A stretch of DNA of 8,943 nucleotides from an uncultured Ruminococcus sp. (GCA_946629405.1 CAMOXW010000129.1:1-8943), one strand, 5' to 3'. Positions 1 to 7,456 are shown, counted from the first letter of the stretch. The notes: a model not told the origin generated them from the sequence alone. Numbers and translations are program-made.

Positions 1-393
1 CTGTTCAACGATACGGCCGCCGTACTGCTTTTTCCATTCCCAAGCGCGCTTCATGAAGCCCTCGCGTCCGAGGTCTTCCTTGGTAACGCCTTCCTTACGC
101 ATTGCCTCAACGATCTTAGCCTCAGTAGCGATAGCGGCATGGTCAGTACCGGGGAGCCACAGAGCGCTGTAGCCGCTCATTCTCTTCCAGCGGATAAGGA
201 TGTCCTGTAATGTTTCATCGAGGGCGTGACCCATGTGAAGCTGACCTGTGATGTTCGGAGGTGGGATAACTATAGTGTAGGGCGTTTTTTTCGGGTCTGC
301 CTCAGCACGGAAGCAGCCCTTGTCGTTCCATGCCTGATAGATACGGTCCTCAAAATCCTTAGGATCGTATGCTTTTGCAAGTTCTTTTGCCAT
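1..393 (-). CDS. valS: Valyl-tRNA synthetase, N-terminal part (gene runs off the left edge)
   Basis: This is the first 131 codons of a class I aminoacyl-tRNA synthetase, which charges tRNAVal with valine in the cytoplasm; full ValS proteins are about 880 residues, so most of the gene lies outside the window. The reading frame on the minus strand begins with ATG at 393 and stays open to base 1. Visible motifs are PPPNITG (residues 44-50) running into the HIGH-type ATP-binding signature HMGH (53-56), and [13 protein letters not shown] (79-91), a block typical of ValS rather than IleS or LeuS. The start is supported by AAAGGA about nine bases upstream. The KMSKS loop, editing domain and C-terminal coiled coil are not in view. 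A T-box leader with a valine specifier codon lies directly upstream and agrees independently with the amino-acid identity. Confidence 0.96.
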   Translation of the reverse strand, partial: MAKELAKAYDPKDFEDRIYQAWNDKGCFRAEADPKKTPYTIVIPPPNITGQLHMGHALDETLQDILIRWKRMSGYSALWLPGTDHAAIATEAKIVEAMRKEGVTKEDLGREGFMKRAWEWKKQYGGRIVEQ

Positions 394-480
394 TTGATTT
401 CGTCCTTTCGATCAGATCTTAGTTTACAGTGCGGGTTTTGCGGAGTTAAATTCCGGATCAAGAATTCTGAATTCCGAATT
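394..480 (-). other. Spacer between T-box terminator and valS start, with GAATTC-type repeats
   Basis: These 87 bases of the valS transcript lie after the leader terminator. They hold the valS ribosome binding site (AAAGGA, about 402-407) and, near 464-480, a cluster of AATTC/GAATTC words in close succession. The cluster is self-complementary and could fold weakly. I see no gene or protein-binding motif that I can name here. Confidence 0.55.
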
Positions 481-511
481 AAAAACGCCCTGAACCTTTC
501 GGCTCAGGGCG
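477..511 (-). terminator. Intrinsic terminator of the valS T-box leader
   Basis: On the minus strand an 11-base-pair stem (CGCCCTGAGCC with GGTTCAGGGCG, one G-T pair) closes a GAAA tetraloop and is followed at once by TTTTT. This is a strong Rho-independent terminator placed just after the T-box motif and before the coding start, which is the attenuation arrangement expected for T-box control. Confidence 0.95.
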
Positions 512-537
512 AACAAGAGTCCGTGTTACCACCTGAA
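498..537 (-). promoter_or_regulatory. T-box antiterminator with tRNA acceptor-end bulge
   Basis: The minus-strand sequence contains AGGTGGTAACACGGA (534 down to 520). It can fold as the antiterminator: TTCAGG pairs with CCTGAG to make the lower helix, CGGAC pairs with GTTCG around TCTT to make the upper helix, and the bulge between them begins UGGU. UGGU is complementary to the 3' end ACCA of a tRNA whose discriminator base is A, as expected for tRNAVal. The lower helix uses the 5' arm of the terminator stem, so the two structures exclude each other. The bulge reads UGGUAAC where the usual consensus is UGGNACC. Confidence 0.88.
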
Positions 538-648
538 TTCGGATATGACATCCGCACTCTGCGAGGTCATTGAACCTCTCCCTCAGTAACGCGAGGTACA
601 CGCCGGGGACTACTTGCGGAGCCGCTTTCACCGCCGGAACTCGGGAGC

Positions 649-651
649 TAC
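649..651 (-). promoter_or_regulatory. T-box specifier codon GUA (valine)
   Basis: The minus-strand triplet GTA sits in the specifier loop, between the GTATG strand of the upper helix and the CTCC strand of the lower helix. It is followed by a purine (G), as in known T-boxes. It is the only triplet in this loop position that codes for valine, and it would pair with tRNAVal of anticodon UAC. The position was assigned by manual alignment rather than by a covariance model. Confidence 0.85.
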
Positions 652-748
652 CTTCCATACAGTCCTCACACTGCCTTGCACCCTCCGGCAGCTCTCTGAG
701 ATCGGTGCAGTATGTACTCCTCTCCGTCATCGTTTCTGATACTTTTCT

Positions 749-777
749 ATTATACATGATAATTTCCGGTTTGTCAA
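749..777 (-). promoter_or_regulatory. Consensus sigma-A promoter for the valS T-box transcript
   Basis: Read on the minus strand, TTGACA (777-772) and TATAAT (754-749) are both perfect consensus hexamers separated by exactly 17 bases. Transcription would begin near 742-743, a few bases before the start of the T-box Stem I. A full-strength promoter fits a gene whose output is set downstream by attenuation. Confidence 0.93.
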
Positions 778-895
778 GCAGTTATTATTCAATTTCCATA
801 GCTGTACTGAACCTTTCATTTTCTGTAATATCAGGAACTGAGCAGGGGAAAGGGGATAATTTTTCCCGGCGCATCAATTTTTTACAAATAATCTA
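778..895. other. Divergent intergenic spacer between the valS and recJ promoters
   Basis: This AT-rich stretch of about 118 bases separates the two -35 boxes. It holds no gene. One small inverted repeat is visible, GGGAAA (846-851) with TTTCCC (862-867) around ten bases; it might be an operator or may mean nothing. No known regulator box was recognised. Confidence 0.6.
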
Positions 896-924
896 TTGAA
901 AATTTACGCAATATCTGTTATAAT
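896..924 (+). promoter_or_regulatory. Sigma-A promoter for the recJ-rel-hemZ-rlmD cluster
   Basis: TTGAAA (896-901) and TATAAT (919-924) are separated by exactly 17 bases, giving eleven of twelve consensus positions. The predicted start near 931 leaves a short leader of under 30 bases before recJ, with no room for a riboswitch. No other convincing promoter was seen before the later genes, so this one probably drives all five. Confidence 0.9.
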
Positions 925-957
925 AAACTTATATATCTATTTGTTAGGAGCTTATAT

Positions 958-2982
958 ATGAAGAAATGGACTGTCGGAATGCCTGACAGAAAAATAGTTT
1001 CTAAGCTTATGCTCGGCTGCGGGATAACATCTCTTGCCGCTGCTGTACTTGCCCAGAAGGGCTATACTTCGCCTGAAATAGTCATGGAGAAGCTTGATGC
1101 CTCAGGGCTCTCGGACCCGTTTCTCATAAAGGATATGCAGACAGCAGCTGACGTGCTCAATGAGGCTATAAACAGCGGTGAACGCATCTGTGTTTACGGC
1201 GACTACGACTGTGACGGCATAATGTCCACCGTTATTCTCTATTCCTACCTTCTCGAAGCAGGCGCCGACGTCACATACTACATCCCCGAACGTGCCGAGG
1301 GCTACGGCCTCAATAAGGAGGCGATAAAGCGTATCTCGGGCGATGGCGTGAACCTGATCGTTACAGTAGATAACGGTATATCGGCAATTCCTGAGGCTGA
1401 ATACATATATGAGCTCGGTATGAGGCTTATAGTCACCGACCACCACCAGCAGGGTGAGGAGCTCCCGCGTGCGGAGGCAGTTGTAGACCCTCACCGCCAT
1501 GACTGCTTCTCACCATTCAAATTTCTCTGCGGCGCAGGCATTGCGCTGAAACTCGTTGCTGCACTTGACGGCGGCGATTATACAATGGCTCTTGAACAGT
1601 TCGGTGACCTTGCAGCGATAGCAACAGTTGCGGATATAGTCAGTCTCACGGGCGAAAACAGGTTCCTTGTATCCTACGGTCTGGAGCTGATAAGCAATAC
1701 CGACCGTCCCGCGCTCCTTGCACTGAAGGAGGTGAGCGGACTTGGCGGAAAGCCCGTAGATTCGCAGGCTGTAGGCTTCGGGCTTGCCCCGAGGATAAAT
1801 GCTGCCGGCAGATTCGGCTCACCATCGGCTGCCGCAAAGCTCTTTCTTTGTGAGGATTACGGCGAAGCTCTGAATATTGCAAAGGAGCTCGACAGACTCA
1901 ATTCACAGCGCAAGGAGGCTGAAAACAGCATAATCTCCCGGATATACTCCATGATCGACAGCGATCCGTCCCTCATCCGCGGCAGGGTCATCTTCCTCTG
2001 CGGCAAGGACTGGCATCACGGCGTTATCGGAATCGTTGCATCGCGCATCCTCGAACAGTTCGGCAAGCCCTGCTTCATTGCCTCGGAAAAAGACGGCGAG
2101 ATACGGGGCTCAGCGCGTTCCTTCGGAGAATTTTCGGTATTCGGCGCACTTACTGCCGCATCAGAGGCTCTTGAAAAATTCGGAGGTCATCCTGGAGCCG
2201 GCGGCTTCACCATAAAGCCCGGCATGGCGGAGGAGTTCAGGAGGCTCCTTGAAGAATATGCTGCCGTGAACCACAAGCTCATGCCCACGCTGACCGTTAC
2301 GGCGGATTCAGCCGTAATGCCTCATGAGCTCACTGTTGAAAACGTCAGGGGGCTTTCGGCACTCGAGCCGTTCGGCGCCGATAACGAAAAGCCCCTGTTC
2401 TACATAGAAAAAGCGACTGTAACCGATATACTTTCGCTTTCGGGCGGGGCCCACACCAAGCTTATCCTGAAGATCGGCACGGAAACTGCCGAAGCGCTCA
2501 TGTTCCGCACTCCGCCGCAGGCTGTGGCAGTAGGAAAGGGCGGCGTCTGCGACCTCATGGTCACTCTCGGTATCAATGAGTTCCGCGGGAAAACCTCGGT
2601 GAGCATGATAGTGCGGGACATTCGGCCGTGGGGCTTTGAGCAGAGCCGGTATTTCGCGGCGCTTGGGGCTTTTGAAGCCTTCATGCGCGGCGAGGAACTG
2701 CCGGGGAACTACTATCCGAGTATGCTTCCGGAGCGCGGCGAGGTCGTGAAGATATACAAGGGGATACCCGGCGGAGGCATATGCTCCGACACGCTCTACC
2801 TTGGTCTGGGGGATCCGAAGATCAACTACTGCAAGTTCTGCACCGCTGCCGAAGCACTCAGGCAGCTCGGACTCATCAGGCTCTCGTCCGCCGACTCTGT
2901 CATAACAAGAGTGCCGGTCACTGCGAAGTCTGATCTAAACTCGGCGCCCGTACTCGTTTCACTCAGGAAACGTATCGGCTGA
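958..2982 (+). CDS. recJ: Single-stranded-DNA-specific 5'-3' exonuclease RecJ
   Basis: RecJ degrades single-stranded DNA from the 5' end in recombinational, base-excision and mismatch repair. The 674-residue product carries the DHH phosphoesterase motifs in order: DYDCDG (82-87), VDNGI (137-141), DHH (161-163) and VADIVSL with its aspartate at 226. These supply the manganese ligands. The DHHA1 part follows, with PRINAAGRFG (279-287), HHGVIGIVASR (353-363) and GGHPGAGG (409-416). An OB-fold-like region (about 440-555) and a further tail of about 115 residues follow; the tail fits the longer Firmicutes form, against about 577 residues in E. coli. All catalytic residues appear intact. ATG at 958 is preceded by AGGAG (946-950) at seven bases, and the N-terminal KKWTVG-MPDRK pattern is family-typical. 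It is the first gene of the plus-strand cluster. Confidence 0.96.
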   Translation: MKKWTVGMPDRKIVSKLMLGCGITSLAAAVLAQKGYTSPEIVMEKLDASGLSDPFLIKDMQTAADVLNEAINSGERICVYGDYDCDGIMSTVILYSYLLEAGADVTYYIPERAEGYGLNKEAIKRISGDGVNLIVTVDNGISAIPEAEYIYELGMRLIVTDHHQQGEELPRAEAVVDPHRHDCFSPFKFLCGAGIALKLVAALDGGDYTMALEQFGDLAAIATVADIVSLTGENRFLVSYGLELISNTDRPALLALKEVSGLGGKPVDSQAVGFGLAPRINAAGRFGSPSAAAKLFLCEDYGEALNIAKELDRLNSQRKEAENSIISRIYSMIDSDPSLIRGRVIFLCGKDWHHGVIGIVASRILEQFGKPCFIASEKDGEIRGSARSFGEFSVFGALTAASEALEKFGGHPGAGGFTIKPGMAEEFRRLLEEYAAVNHKLMPTLTVTADSAVMPHELTVENVRGLSALEPFGADNEKPLFYIEKATVTDILSLSGGAHTKLILKIGTETAEALMFRTPPQAVAVGKGGVCDLMVTLGINEFRGKTSVSMIVRDIRPWGFEQSRYFAALGAFEAFMRGEELPGNYYPSMLPERGEVVKIYKGIPGGGICSDTLYLGLGDPKINYCKFCTAAEALRQLGLIRLSSADSVITRVPVTAKSDLNSAPVLVSLRKRIG

Positions 2983-3013
2983 TGCCGGGGATCATTTATC
3001 AGGGGGGATATTT

Positions 3014-5311
3014 ATGAATGATGACAAGAATCCTATCACCGCTCCGTTCAATGAGGTAGAGGTGCCTATCCCGGACACGGCTGTGCCTAATGATCCGGAA
3101 AAATTTCTCAGCGAGATCCCGGATTATGACGATAACTTCACTATCGAAATGATAATCCAGAAGATACTCAAGGAGGACAAGCAGTATGATCTGAGCAAGA
3201 TCATTTCTGCCTATGAATTTGCTGCGAAGGCTCATGAGGGACAGAAGCGTTCCTCTGGTCAGGATTACATCATTCATCCGCTCGCAGTAGCATACATCGT
3301 ACTCGAGCTCGGAATGGACACAGATACGGTCTGTGCGGCACTTCTGCACGACGTTGTTGAGGACACACCCGCGACACTTGACAGCCTTAAAAAGCGCTTC
3401 GGACAGGATGTCGCAATGCTTGTTGACGGCGTAACAAAGCTCGGAAAAATACCGATATTCAGCCGTGAGGAGCAGCAGGCCGAGAACATCCGCAAGATAC
3501 TCCTTGCCATGTCTCAGGATATCCGCGTCATGATAATCAAGCTCTGCGACCGCCTGCACAATATGCGGACCCTCAAATATCGTCCTCATGAAAAGCAGCG
3601 GAATACCGCGCTCGAAACAATGAATATCTATGCGCCTATCGCTCACCGTCTCGGAATCAGAGCGATAAAGGAGGAGCTGCAGGACCTCTCTTTCCATTAC
3701 CTTGATCCGTATGCCTACTCTGAGATAGAACACATCCTCGAAAACAAGAAGGAGGAGCGCGAGGCGTTCATCGAGACTATCAAGAACCGTATCAGCCAGC
3801 GTTTCAAGTCGGAAGAATTCTCAGAGCCGCCGCAGGTTGACGGCAGGGTCAAGAGCATTTACAGCATATACCGGAAAATATTCATAAATCATAAGAATAT
3901 TGACGAAATATACGATAAATATGCAGTGCGGATCATTGTGAACACTGTAGCTGAGTGTTATAATGCCCTTGGTCTTATACACGATATGTTCCGTCCGCTG
4001 CCTAACCGTTTCAAGGACTATATCTCGACCCCTAAATCCAATATGTACCAGTCGCTCCACACGACCGTTCTCGGCAAGGAGGGCATCCCTTTTGAGGTGC
4101 AGATAAGAACGTGGGATATGCACGAGACTGCCGAATACGGCATCGCGGCGCACTGGAAGTACAAGGAGGGCATCCAGGGCAAGGACAAAATGGAGCAGCG
4201 CCTTGCATGGGTAAGGCAGGTCATAGAGGCTCAGCAGACCTCCGATGACGTCGAGGAGATCGTCCGCATAATCAAGACTGACCTCGACCCGGAGGATATA
4301 GTCGTTATGACACCTAAGGGTATGTCTGTAAGTCTTCCGGTGAATTCGACCGTCATAGACTTTGCCTACCGCATCCACACCGAGATAGGCCACAAGACCA
4401 CCGGTGCAAAGGTGGACGGAAGGATAGTGCCGCTCGACTATAAGCTCCAGACAGGTCAGATATGTGAGATAATCACCAGTAAGGATCCGGAAAAGGGTCC
4501 GAACAGAGCGTGGCTCAACATCGTCCAGACCAATGAGGCGCGTTCCAAGATACGCTCATGGTTCAAGAAGGAGCGCCGCGAGGAGAATATCGTTGAGGGA
4601 AAGGCGGAGCTCGAGCGCGAGTTCAAGCGTCACCGCATAAACCTAAAAGAATCCGATTATGAGGCTTTCCTTGAGGACGATTTCAAGCGCCACAACTGCG
4701 AGACTCTTGACGATTTTTACGCCTCTATCGGATACGGCGGAATCATGCTGTCGAAGATGATGCCCCGCCTCAAGGACAAGTACGAAAAGATGAACGCCGG
4801 TGCCGCTGAGCCTGCTTCAGTGCCGCTCATCCAGCCTAAATCCAACGGCAGGAGCAGCATAATCCTCGACCAGATAGATGATGTTGCGGTAAAATTTGCA
4901 CAATGCTGCAATCCGCTTCCGGGGGATGACATCGTCGGCTTCATAACCCGCGGACACGGAATATCCGTGCATACCACCAACTGTACCAACTACAAGGCAG
5001 CGCTCCAGAGAGGCAACCCGGAGGAGCTTGCAAGGTGGTGCGATATCCAGTGGTCGGAAAACAGCAACTCCCAGCTCCAGACGAGCTTCGAGGTAACTGC
5101 TGTTGACCGCATGGGGCTTGTTTACGATATATCCGCAGCTCTTGTCGAGGCAAGGGTGCCGATAGTACATTCATCCTCGCGTGTGCTCAAAAACGGCAAT
5201 GCGCTTTTTGAGGGTACTATCGTCATTTCCGGCACGGAGCAGCTCAGGAATCTCTTTGAAAAGCTGAGGAAGATCAAGGGTGTCATTTCCGTTGACCGCT
5301 CGGCAATATGA
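3014..5311 (+). CDS. rel: Bifunctional (p)ppGpp synthetase/hydrolase Rel (RelA/SpoT family)
   Basis: This long RSH enzyme makes (p)ppGpp from ATP and GDP/GTP on starved ribosomes and hydrolyses it otherwise, controlling the stringent response. The 765 residues show, in order: the HD hydrolase domain with His88, His112-Asp113 (LLHDVVEDT) and Asp179 (CDRLHNMRT); the synthetase domain with RFKDYISTPK (332-341), YQSLHTT (345-351) and EVQIRT (361-366); a TGS domain (about 427-490); a helical region; a zinc-finger-type block with Cys631-Cys632, His653 and Cys657; and a C-terminal ACT domain (about 690-765). RFKD, rather than the acidic EXDD of E. coli RelA, and the intact HD residues indicate both activities. 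An acidic stretch of about 40 residues precedes the HD domain, slightly longer than usual. AGGGGGG (3001-3007) lies upstream of the ATG, 31 bases after recJ. Confidence 0.97.
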   Translation: MNDDKNPITAPFNEVEVPIPDTAVPNDPEKFLSEIPDYDDNFTIEMIIQKILKEDKQYDLSKIISAYEFAAKAHEGQKRSSGQDYIIHPLAVAYIVLELGMDTDTVCAALLHDVVEDTPATLDSLKKRFGQDVAMLVDGVTKLGKIPIFSREEQQAENIRKILLAMSQDIRVMIIKLCDRLHNMRTLKYRPHEKQRNTALETMNIYAPIAHRLGIRAIKEELQDLSFHYLDPYAYSEIEHILENKKEEREAFIETIKNRISQRFKSEEFSEPPQVDGRVKSIYSIYRKIFINHKNIDEIYDKYAVRIIVNTVAECYNALGLIHDMFRPLPNRFKDYISTPKSNMYQSLHTTVLGKEGIPFEVQIRTWDMHETAEYGIAAHWKYKEGIQGKDKMEQRLAWVRQVIEAQQTSDDVEEIVRIIKTDLDPEDIVVMTPKGMSVSLPVNSTVIDFAYRIHTEIGHKTTGAKVDGRIVPLDYKLQTGQICEIITSKDPEKGPNRAWLNIVQTNEARSKIRSWFKKERREENIVEGKAELEREFKRHRINLKESDYEAFLEDDFKRHNCETLDDFYASIGYGGIMLSKMMPRLKDKYEKMNAGAAEPASVPLIQPKSNGRSSIILDQIDDVAVKFAQCCNPLPGDDIVGFITRGHGISVHTTNCTNYKAALQRGNPEELARWCDIQWSENSNSQLQTSFEVTAVDRMGLVYDISAALVEARVPIVHSSSRVLKNGNALFEGTIVISGTEQLRNLFEKLRKIKGVISVDRSAI

Positions 5312-5321
5312 CGGAGGAACT

Positions 5322-5951
5322 ATGGAGATATATACTTTACAGCTCGGACCGCTCGGCGCGAACTGCTATGTCATTGAGACAGCTCCCGGACGCTGCGTGG
5401 CGATAGATATCGGCGGTGACCATGAGTATCTCATGAGCCTGCTGATGAAGCGGAATCTAACGCTCAGGAAGATACTTCTCACACACGGCCACTTTGACCA
5501 CATCGGCGGTGTCGAGGCCGTGCGGAAGGCGACCGGAGCGGAGGTCTACATCCACAATGAAGATACAAAGATGCTGACGAGTGAGGAATACTCCCTCCAC
5601 CGCAGTATGTACGGCGAACCCTTCACTCCCGTGAGCGACTTCACAGCCGTTTTCGGCGACTGCTGTATAAACGACGGGGAGCTTGAATTCCGGATCATCC
5701 ACACCCCGGGACATTCCGGCGGAAGCGTGTGCTATGTATGCGGCGATGTTATGTTCTCGGGCGATACGCTTTTCCGCGGCTCTGTCGGAAGGACCGACTT
5801 TCCCGGCAGCGACCCGCTTGCAATGACGCGCTCACTCAGGAAGCTCTGGTTCATGGACGGAGACTACAGGGTGCTGCCGGGTCACGGCGAGGAGTCAAGG
5901 CTGAGTTTTGAAAAAAAGATAAATCCCTATTTTGCACAGTTCAGAAATTGA
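5322..5951 (+). CDS. Metallo-beta-lactamase-fold hydrolase, glyoxalase II-like (YqgX type)
   Basis: A 209-residue soluble MBL-fold protein. The binuclear metal site is complete: THGHFDH (His55, His57, Asp59, His60), TPGHSGGS (His131), FSGDTLF (Asp148) and PGHGEES (His188). The spacing and the phrase GRTDFPG match small glyoxalase-II-like hydrolases of the B. subtilis YqgX group, which are proposed to cleave thioesters such as S-lactoyl thiols; the substrate here cannot be read from sequence. I chose ATG at 5322 because GGAGG (5313-5317) lies four bases before it and the protein then begins with the family-typical MEIYTLQLGPLGANCYVI. An in-frame upstream ATG at 5280 would lie inside rel and has no ribosome binding site. 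It starts 10 bases after the rel stop, which suggests coupled translation. This position after rel and before hemZ recurs in Firmicutes. Confidence 0.9.
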   Translation: MEIYTLQLGPLGANCYVIETAPGRCVAIDIGGDHEYLMSLLMKRNLTLRKILLTHGHFDHIGGVEAVRKATGAEVYIHNEDTKMLTSEEYSLHRSMYGEPFTPVSDFTAVFGDCCINDGELEFRIIHTPGHSGGSVCYVCGDVMFSGDTLFRGSVGRTDFPGSDPLAMTRSLRKLWFMDGDYRVLPGHGEESRLSFEKKINPYFAQFRN

Positions 5952-5968
5952 AAGCTCTGAGGAGAATT

Positions 5969-7456
5969 ATGAAAAATGATATAAAAATGCCGGTCGTGCT
6001 GATCGGCAATTCTTTTAAGTATGAGGTTGAATCCACGCTGAAGCTTTTCTTCCATGCGGACAGGTTCGCCTTTTCGGACGACCCGGCGAATGCCTGCGGA
6101 GACAGCTATGTTATTGCCGGAGCGGAGGGCAGCCGGGTCTACACTGAGATAATGTTCGGCGGTAAGCTGAGCCGTGATGAGATGCAGCTCGGTGTTCCCG
6201 TTTCAGAGGATACTGCCCGCGCGGAGCATGAGCTGTGCCGGCTGATATTCCACATTCTCTGCAAGCGTACCGGCACTGTCCCGCCGTGGGGACTTATGAC
6301 CGGGATACGCCCGGTAAAGCGGGTCGTTGACCTGATGAGGCAGGGAATGAGCCGGGGTGAGATATACCGCATACTCGCTGAAAAATACGAGATACGTCCC
6401 GACAAGCTCGACCTTGCATATGAAACAGCAGTCAACCAGCTCCCGATACTCGACAGGATAGACAGCAGCGCAGTCAGCCTGTATGTCTCTATCCCGTTCT
6501 GTCCGACGAGGTGCAGCTATTGCTCATTTGTTTCGCATTCAATGGACTCAGCAAGGAAGCTTATGCCGGAATATGTTGCCGCACTGTGCCGTGAGCTTGA
6601 AATGATCGGAAATATCGTCCGCGACAACGGCACTAAGATCGACACGATCTACTTTGGCGGAGGGACTCCTACATCCATTTCAGCAGGCGAACTGAGAACT
6701 ATCATGGAGGCTGTTGCTGCAAACTTTGATCTCGGTTCAGTCCGCGAATACAGCGTTGAGGCAGGACGACCGGATACCATTGACGAGGAAAAGCTCCGCG
6801 TTATAAAGGGACTCGGTGCGAAGCGAATCTCAGTGAATCCCCAGACGCTGAACGATGATGTGCTGCGCGTTATCGGCAGAAAGCACTCCGGACAGGATGC
6901 AGTAAGGGCGTTTGAGCTTGCGCGGAAAGTCGGCTTTGAGAATATAAATACCGATCTCATCGCAGGTCTTCCGACTGAAAGTCCCGAAAGCTTCCGCAGC
7001 ACTCTCGACCGAATTACAGAGCTTGCCCCCGAAAGCATAACGGTCCACGCGCTGACTATAAAGCGTGCGGCTGATCTCTTTGCGGGAGGCAATGAAAATA
7101 TCGGGAATCCCGCTGCCGAAATGGTGGACTACAGCATTGAAAAGCTCATGAAATGCGGCTATATGCCGTACTATATGTACCGCCAGAAGAATACTGTCGA
7201 TAACCTTGAAAACGTCGGCTACGCCAAAAAGGGTTTCGAGAGCTACTACAATATCTTCATCATGGACGAGACACAGACTATCCTCGGAGCAGGCTGTGCC
7301 GCTTCAACAAAGCTCGTTTATCCCGGCGGCAGGATAGAGCGCATACATAACTATAAATTTCCTTACGAATACATCAGAAGCTTCGACAAGCTTATGGAGA
7401 AAAAGAGCGAGGTCATAGAATGCTTACAAAAAATCAGGTCTGTACAGCCGAAATAA
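5969..7456 (+). CDS. hemZ: HemZ-family radical SAM protein (annotated coproporphyrinogen dehydrogenase)
   Basis: This 495-residue protein belongs to the HemN/HemZ branch of radical SAM enzymes. The iron-sulfur cluster motif is CPTRCSYC (Cys178, Cys182, Cys185), preceded by LYVSIPF. FGGGTPTS (229-236) is the SAM-binding glycine motif, followed by SVEAGRPDT (262-270), RISVNPQTL (286-294) and DLIAGLP (329-335). An N-terminal domain of about 165 residues with PPWGLMTGIRPVKR (105-118) marks it as HemZ rather than HemN or HemW, and the length matches HemZ (about 500). HemZ is assigned to oxygen-independent coproporphyrinogen oxidation, but that activity is poorly established, especially in anaerobes without other heme genes. 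I chose ATG at 5969, with GAGGAG (5959-5964) four bases before it; a TTG seven codons upstream overlaps the previous stop and has no Shine-Dalgarno sequence. The last 37 bases overlap the next gene. Confidence 0.9.
   Translation: MKNDIKMPVVLIGNSFKYEVESTLKLFFHADRFAFSDDPANACGDSYVIAGAEGSRVYTEIMFGGKLSRDEMQLGVPVSEDTARAEHELCRLIFHILCKRTGTVPPWGLMTGIRPVKRVVDLMRQGMSRGEIYRILAEKYEIRPDKLDLAYETAVNQLPILDRIDSSAVSLYVSIPFCPTRCSYCSFVSHSMDSARKLMPEYVAALCRELEMIGNIVRDNGTKIDTIYFGGGTPTSISAGELRTIMEAVAANFDLGSVREYSVEAGRPDTIDEEKLRVIKGLGAKRISVNPQTLNDDVLRVIGRKHSGQDAVRAFELARKVGFENINTDLIAGLPTESPESFRSTLDRITELAPESITVHALTIKRAADLFAGGNENIGNPAAEMVDYSIEKLMKCGYMPYYMYRQKNTVDNLENVGYAKKGFESYYNIFIMDETQTILGAGCAASTKLVYPGGRIERIHNYKFPYEYIRSFDKLMEKKSEVIECLQKIRSVQPK

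Larger units (their letters stand above)
481..742 (-). promoter_or_regulatory. T-box riboswitch leader of valS (tRNAVal-sensing)
   Basis: This RNA leader senses the charging state of tRNAVal and lets transcription continue into valS only when uncharged tRNA is bound. Read on the minus strand it has the parts in the right order. First is a Stem I 5' side with AGAGGAGTA, then the distal hairpin CTGCC/GGCAG enclosing GGAGGGTGCAA (the AG-bulge/terminal-loop type sequence). The 3' side of Stem I follows, with CATAC/GTATG as the helix above the specifier loop and GGAG/CTCC below it. Next come a variable middle with small hairpins (GAGGT/ACCTC, GGAT/ATCC), the T-box sequence AGGTGGTAACACGGA, and an intrinsic terminator. 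Aligning from memory with the B. subtilis glyQS leader (GGC-A-UUCUUGAG) places GUA-G-CUCCCGAG as the specifier region. The 5' boundary is inferred from the promoter just upstream. Confidence 0.95.

Noticed and set aside
846..867. GGGAAA/TTTCCC inverted repeat as a defined operator
   Set aside because: Six base pairs in an AT-rich spacer can arise by chance and match no regulator box I know; it is mentioned only as a landmark.
479..899. Open reading frames of about 90-115 codons on both strands across the valS leader
   Set aside because: They coincide with the T-box leader and the promoter spacer, have no convincing start signals and resemble no protein family; the RNA structure explains the sequence.
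2999..3733. A 244-codon minus-strand open frame opposite rel, and similar long antisense frames elsewhere
   Set aside because: Each lies opposite a well-identified gene with intact catalytic motifs, and its translation matches no family I recognise; these are shadow frames of GC-balanced coding DNA.
5280..5321. An upstream ATG giving the MBL hydrolase 14 more residues
   Set aside because: It lies inside rel, has no ribosome binding site and adds residues not typical of the family, whereas ATG at 5322 has GGAGG just upstream.
5948..5968. TTG start for hemZ overlapping the previous stop codon
   Set aside because: No Shine-Dalgarno sequence precedes it, while GAGGAG sits directly before the in-frame ATG at 5969.
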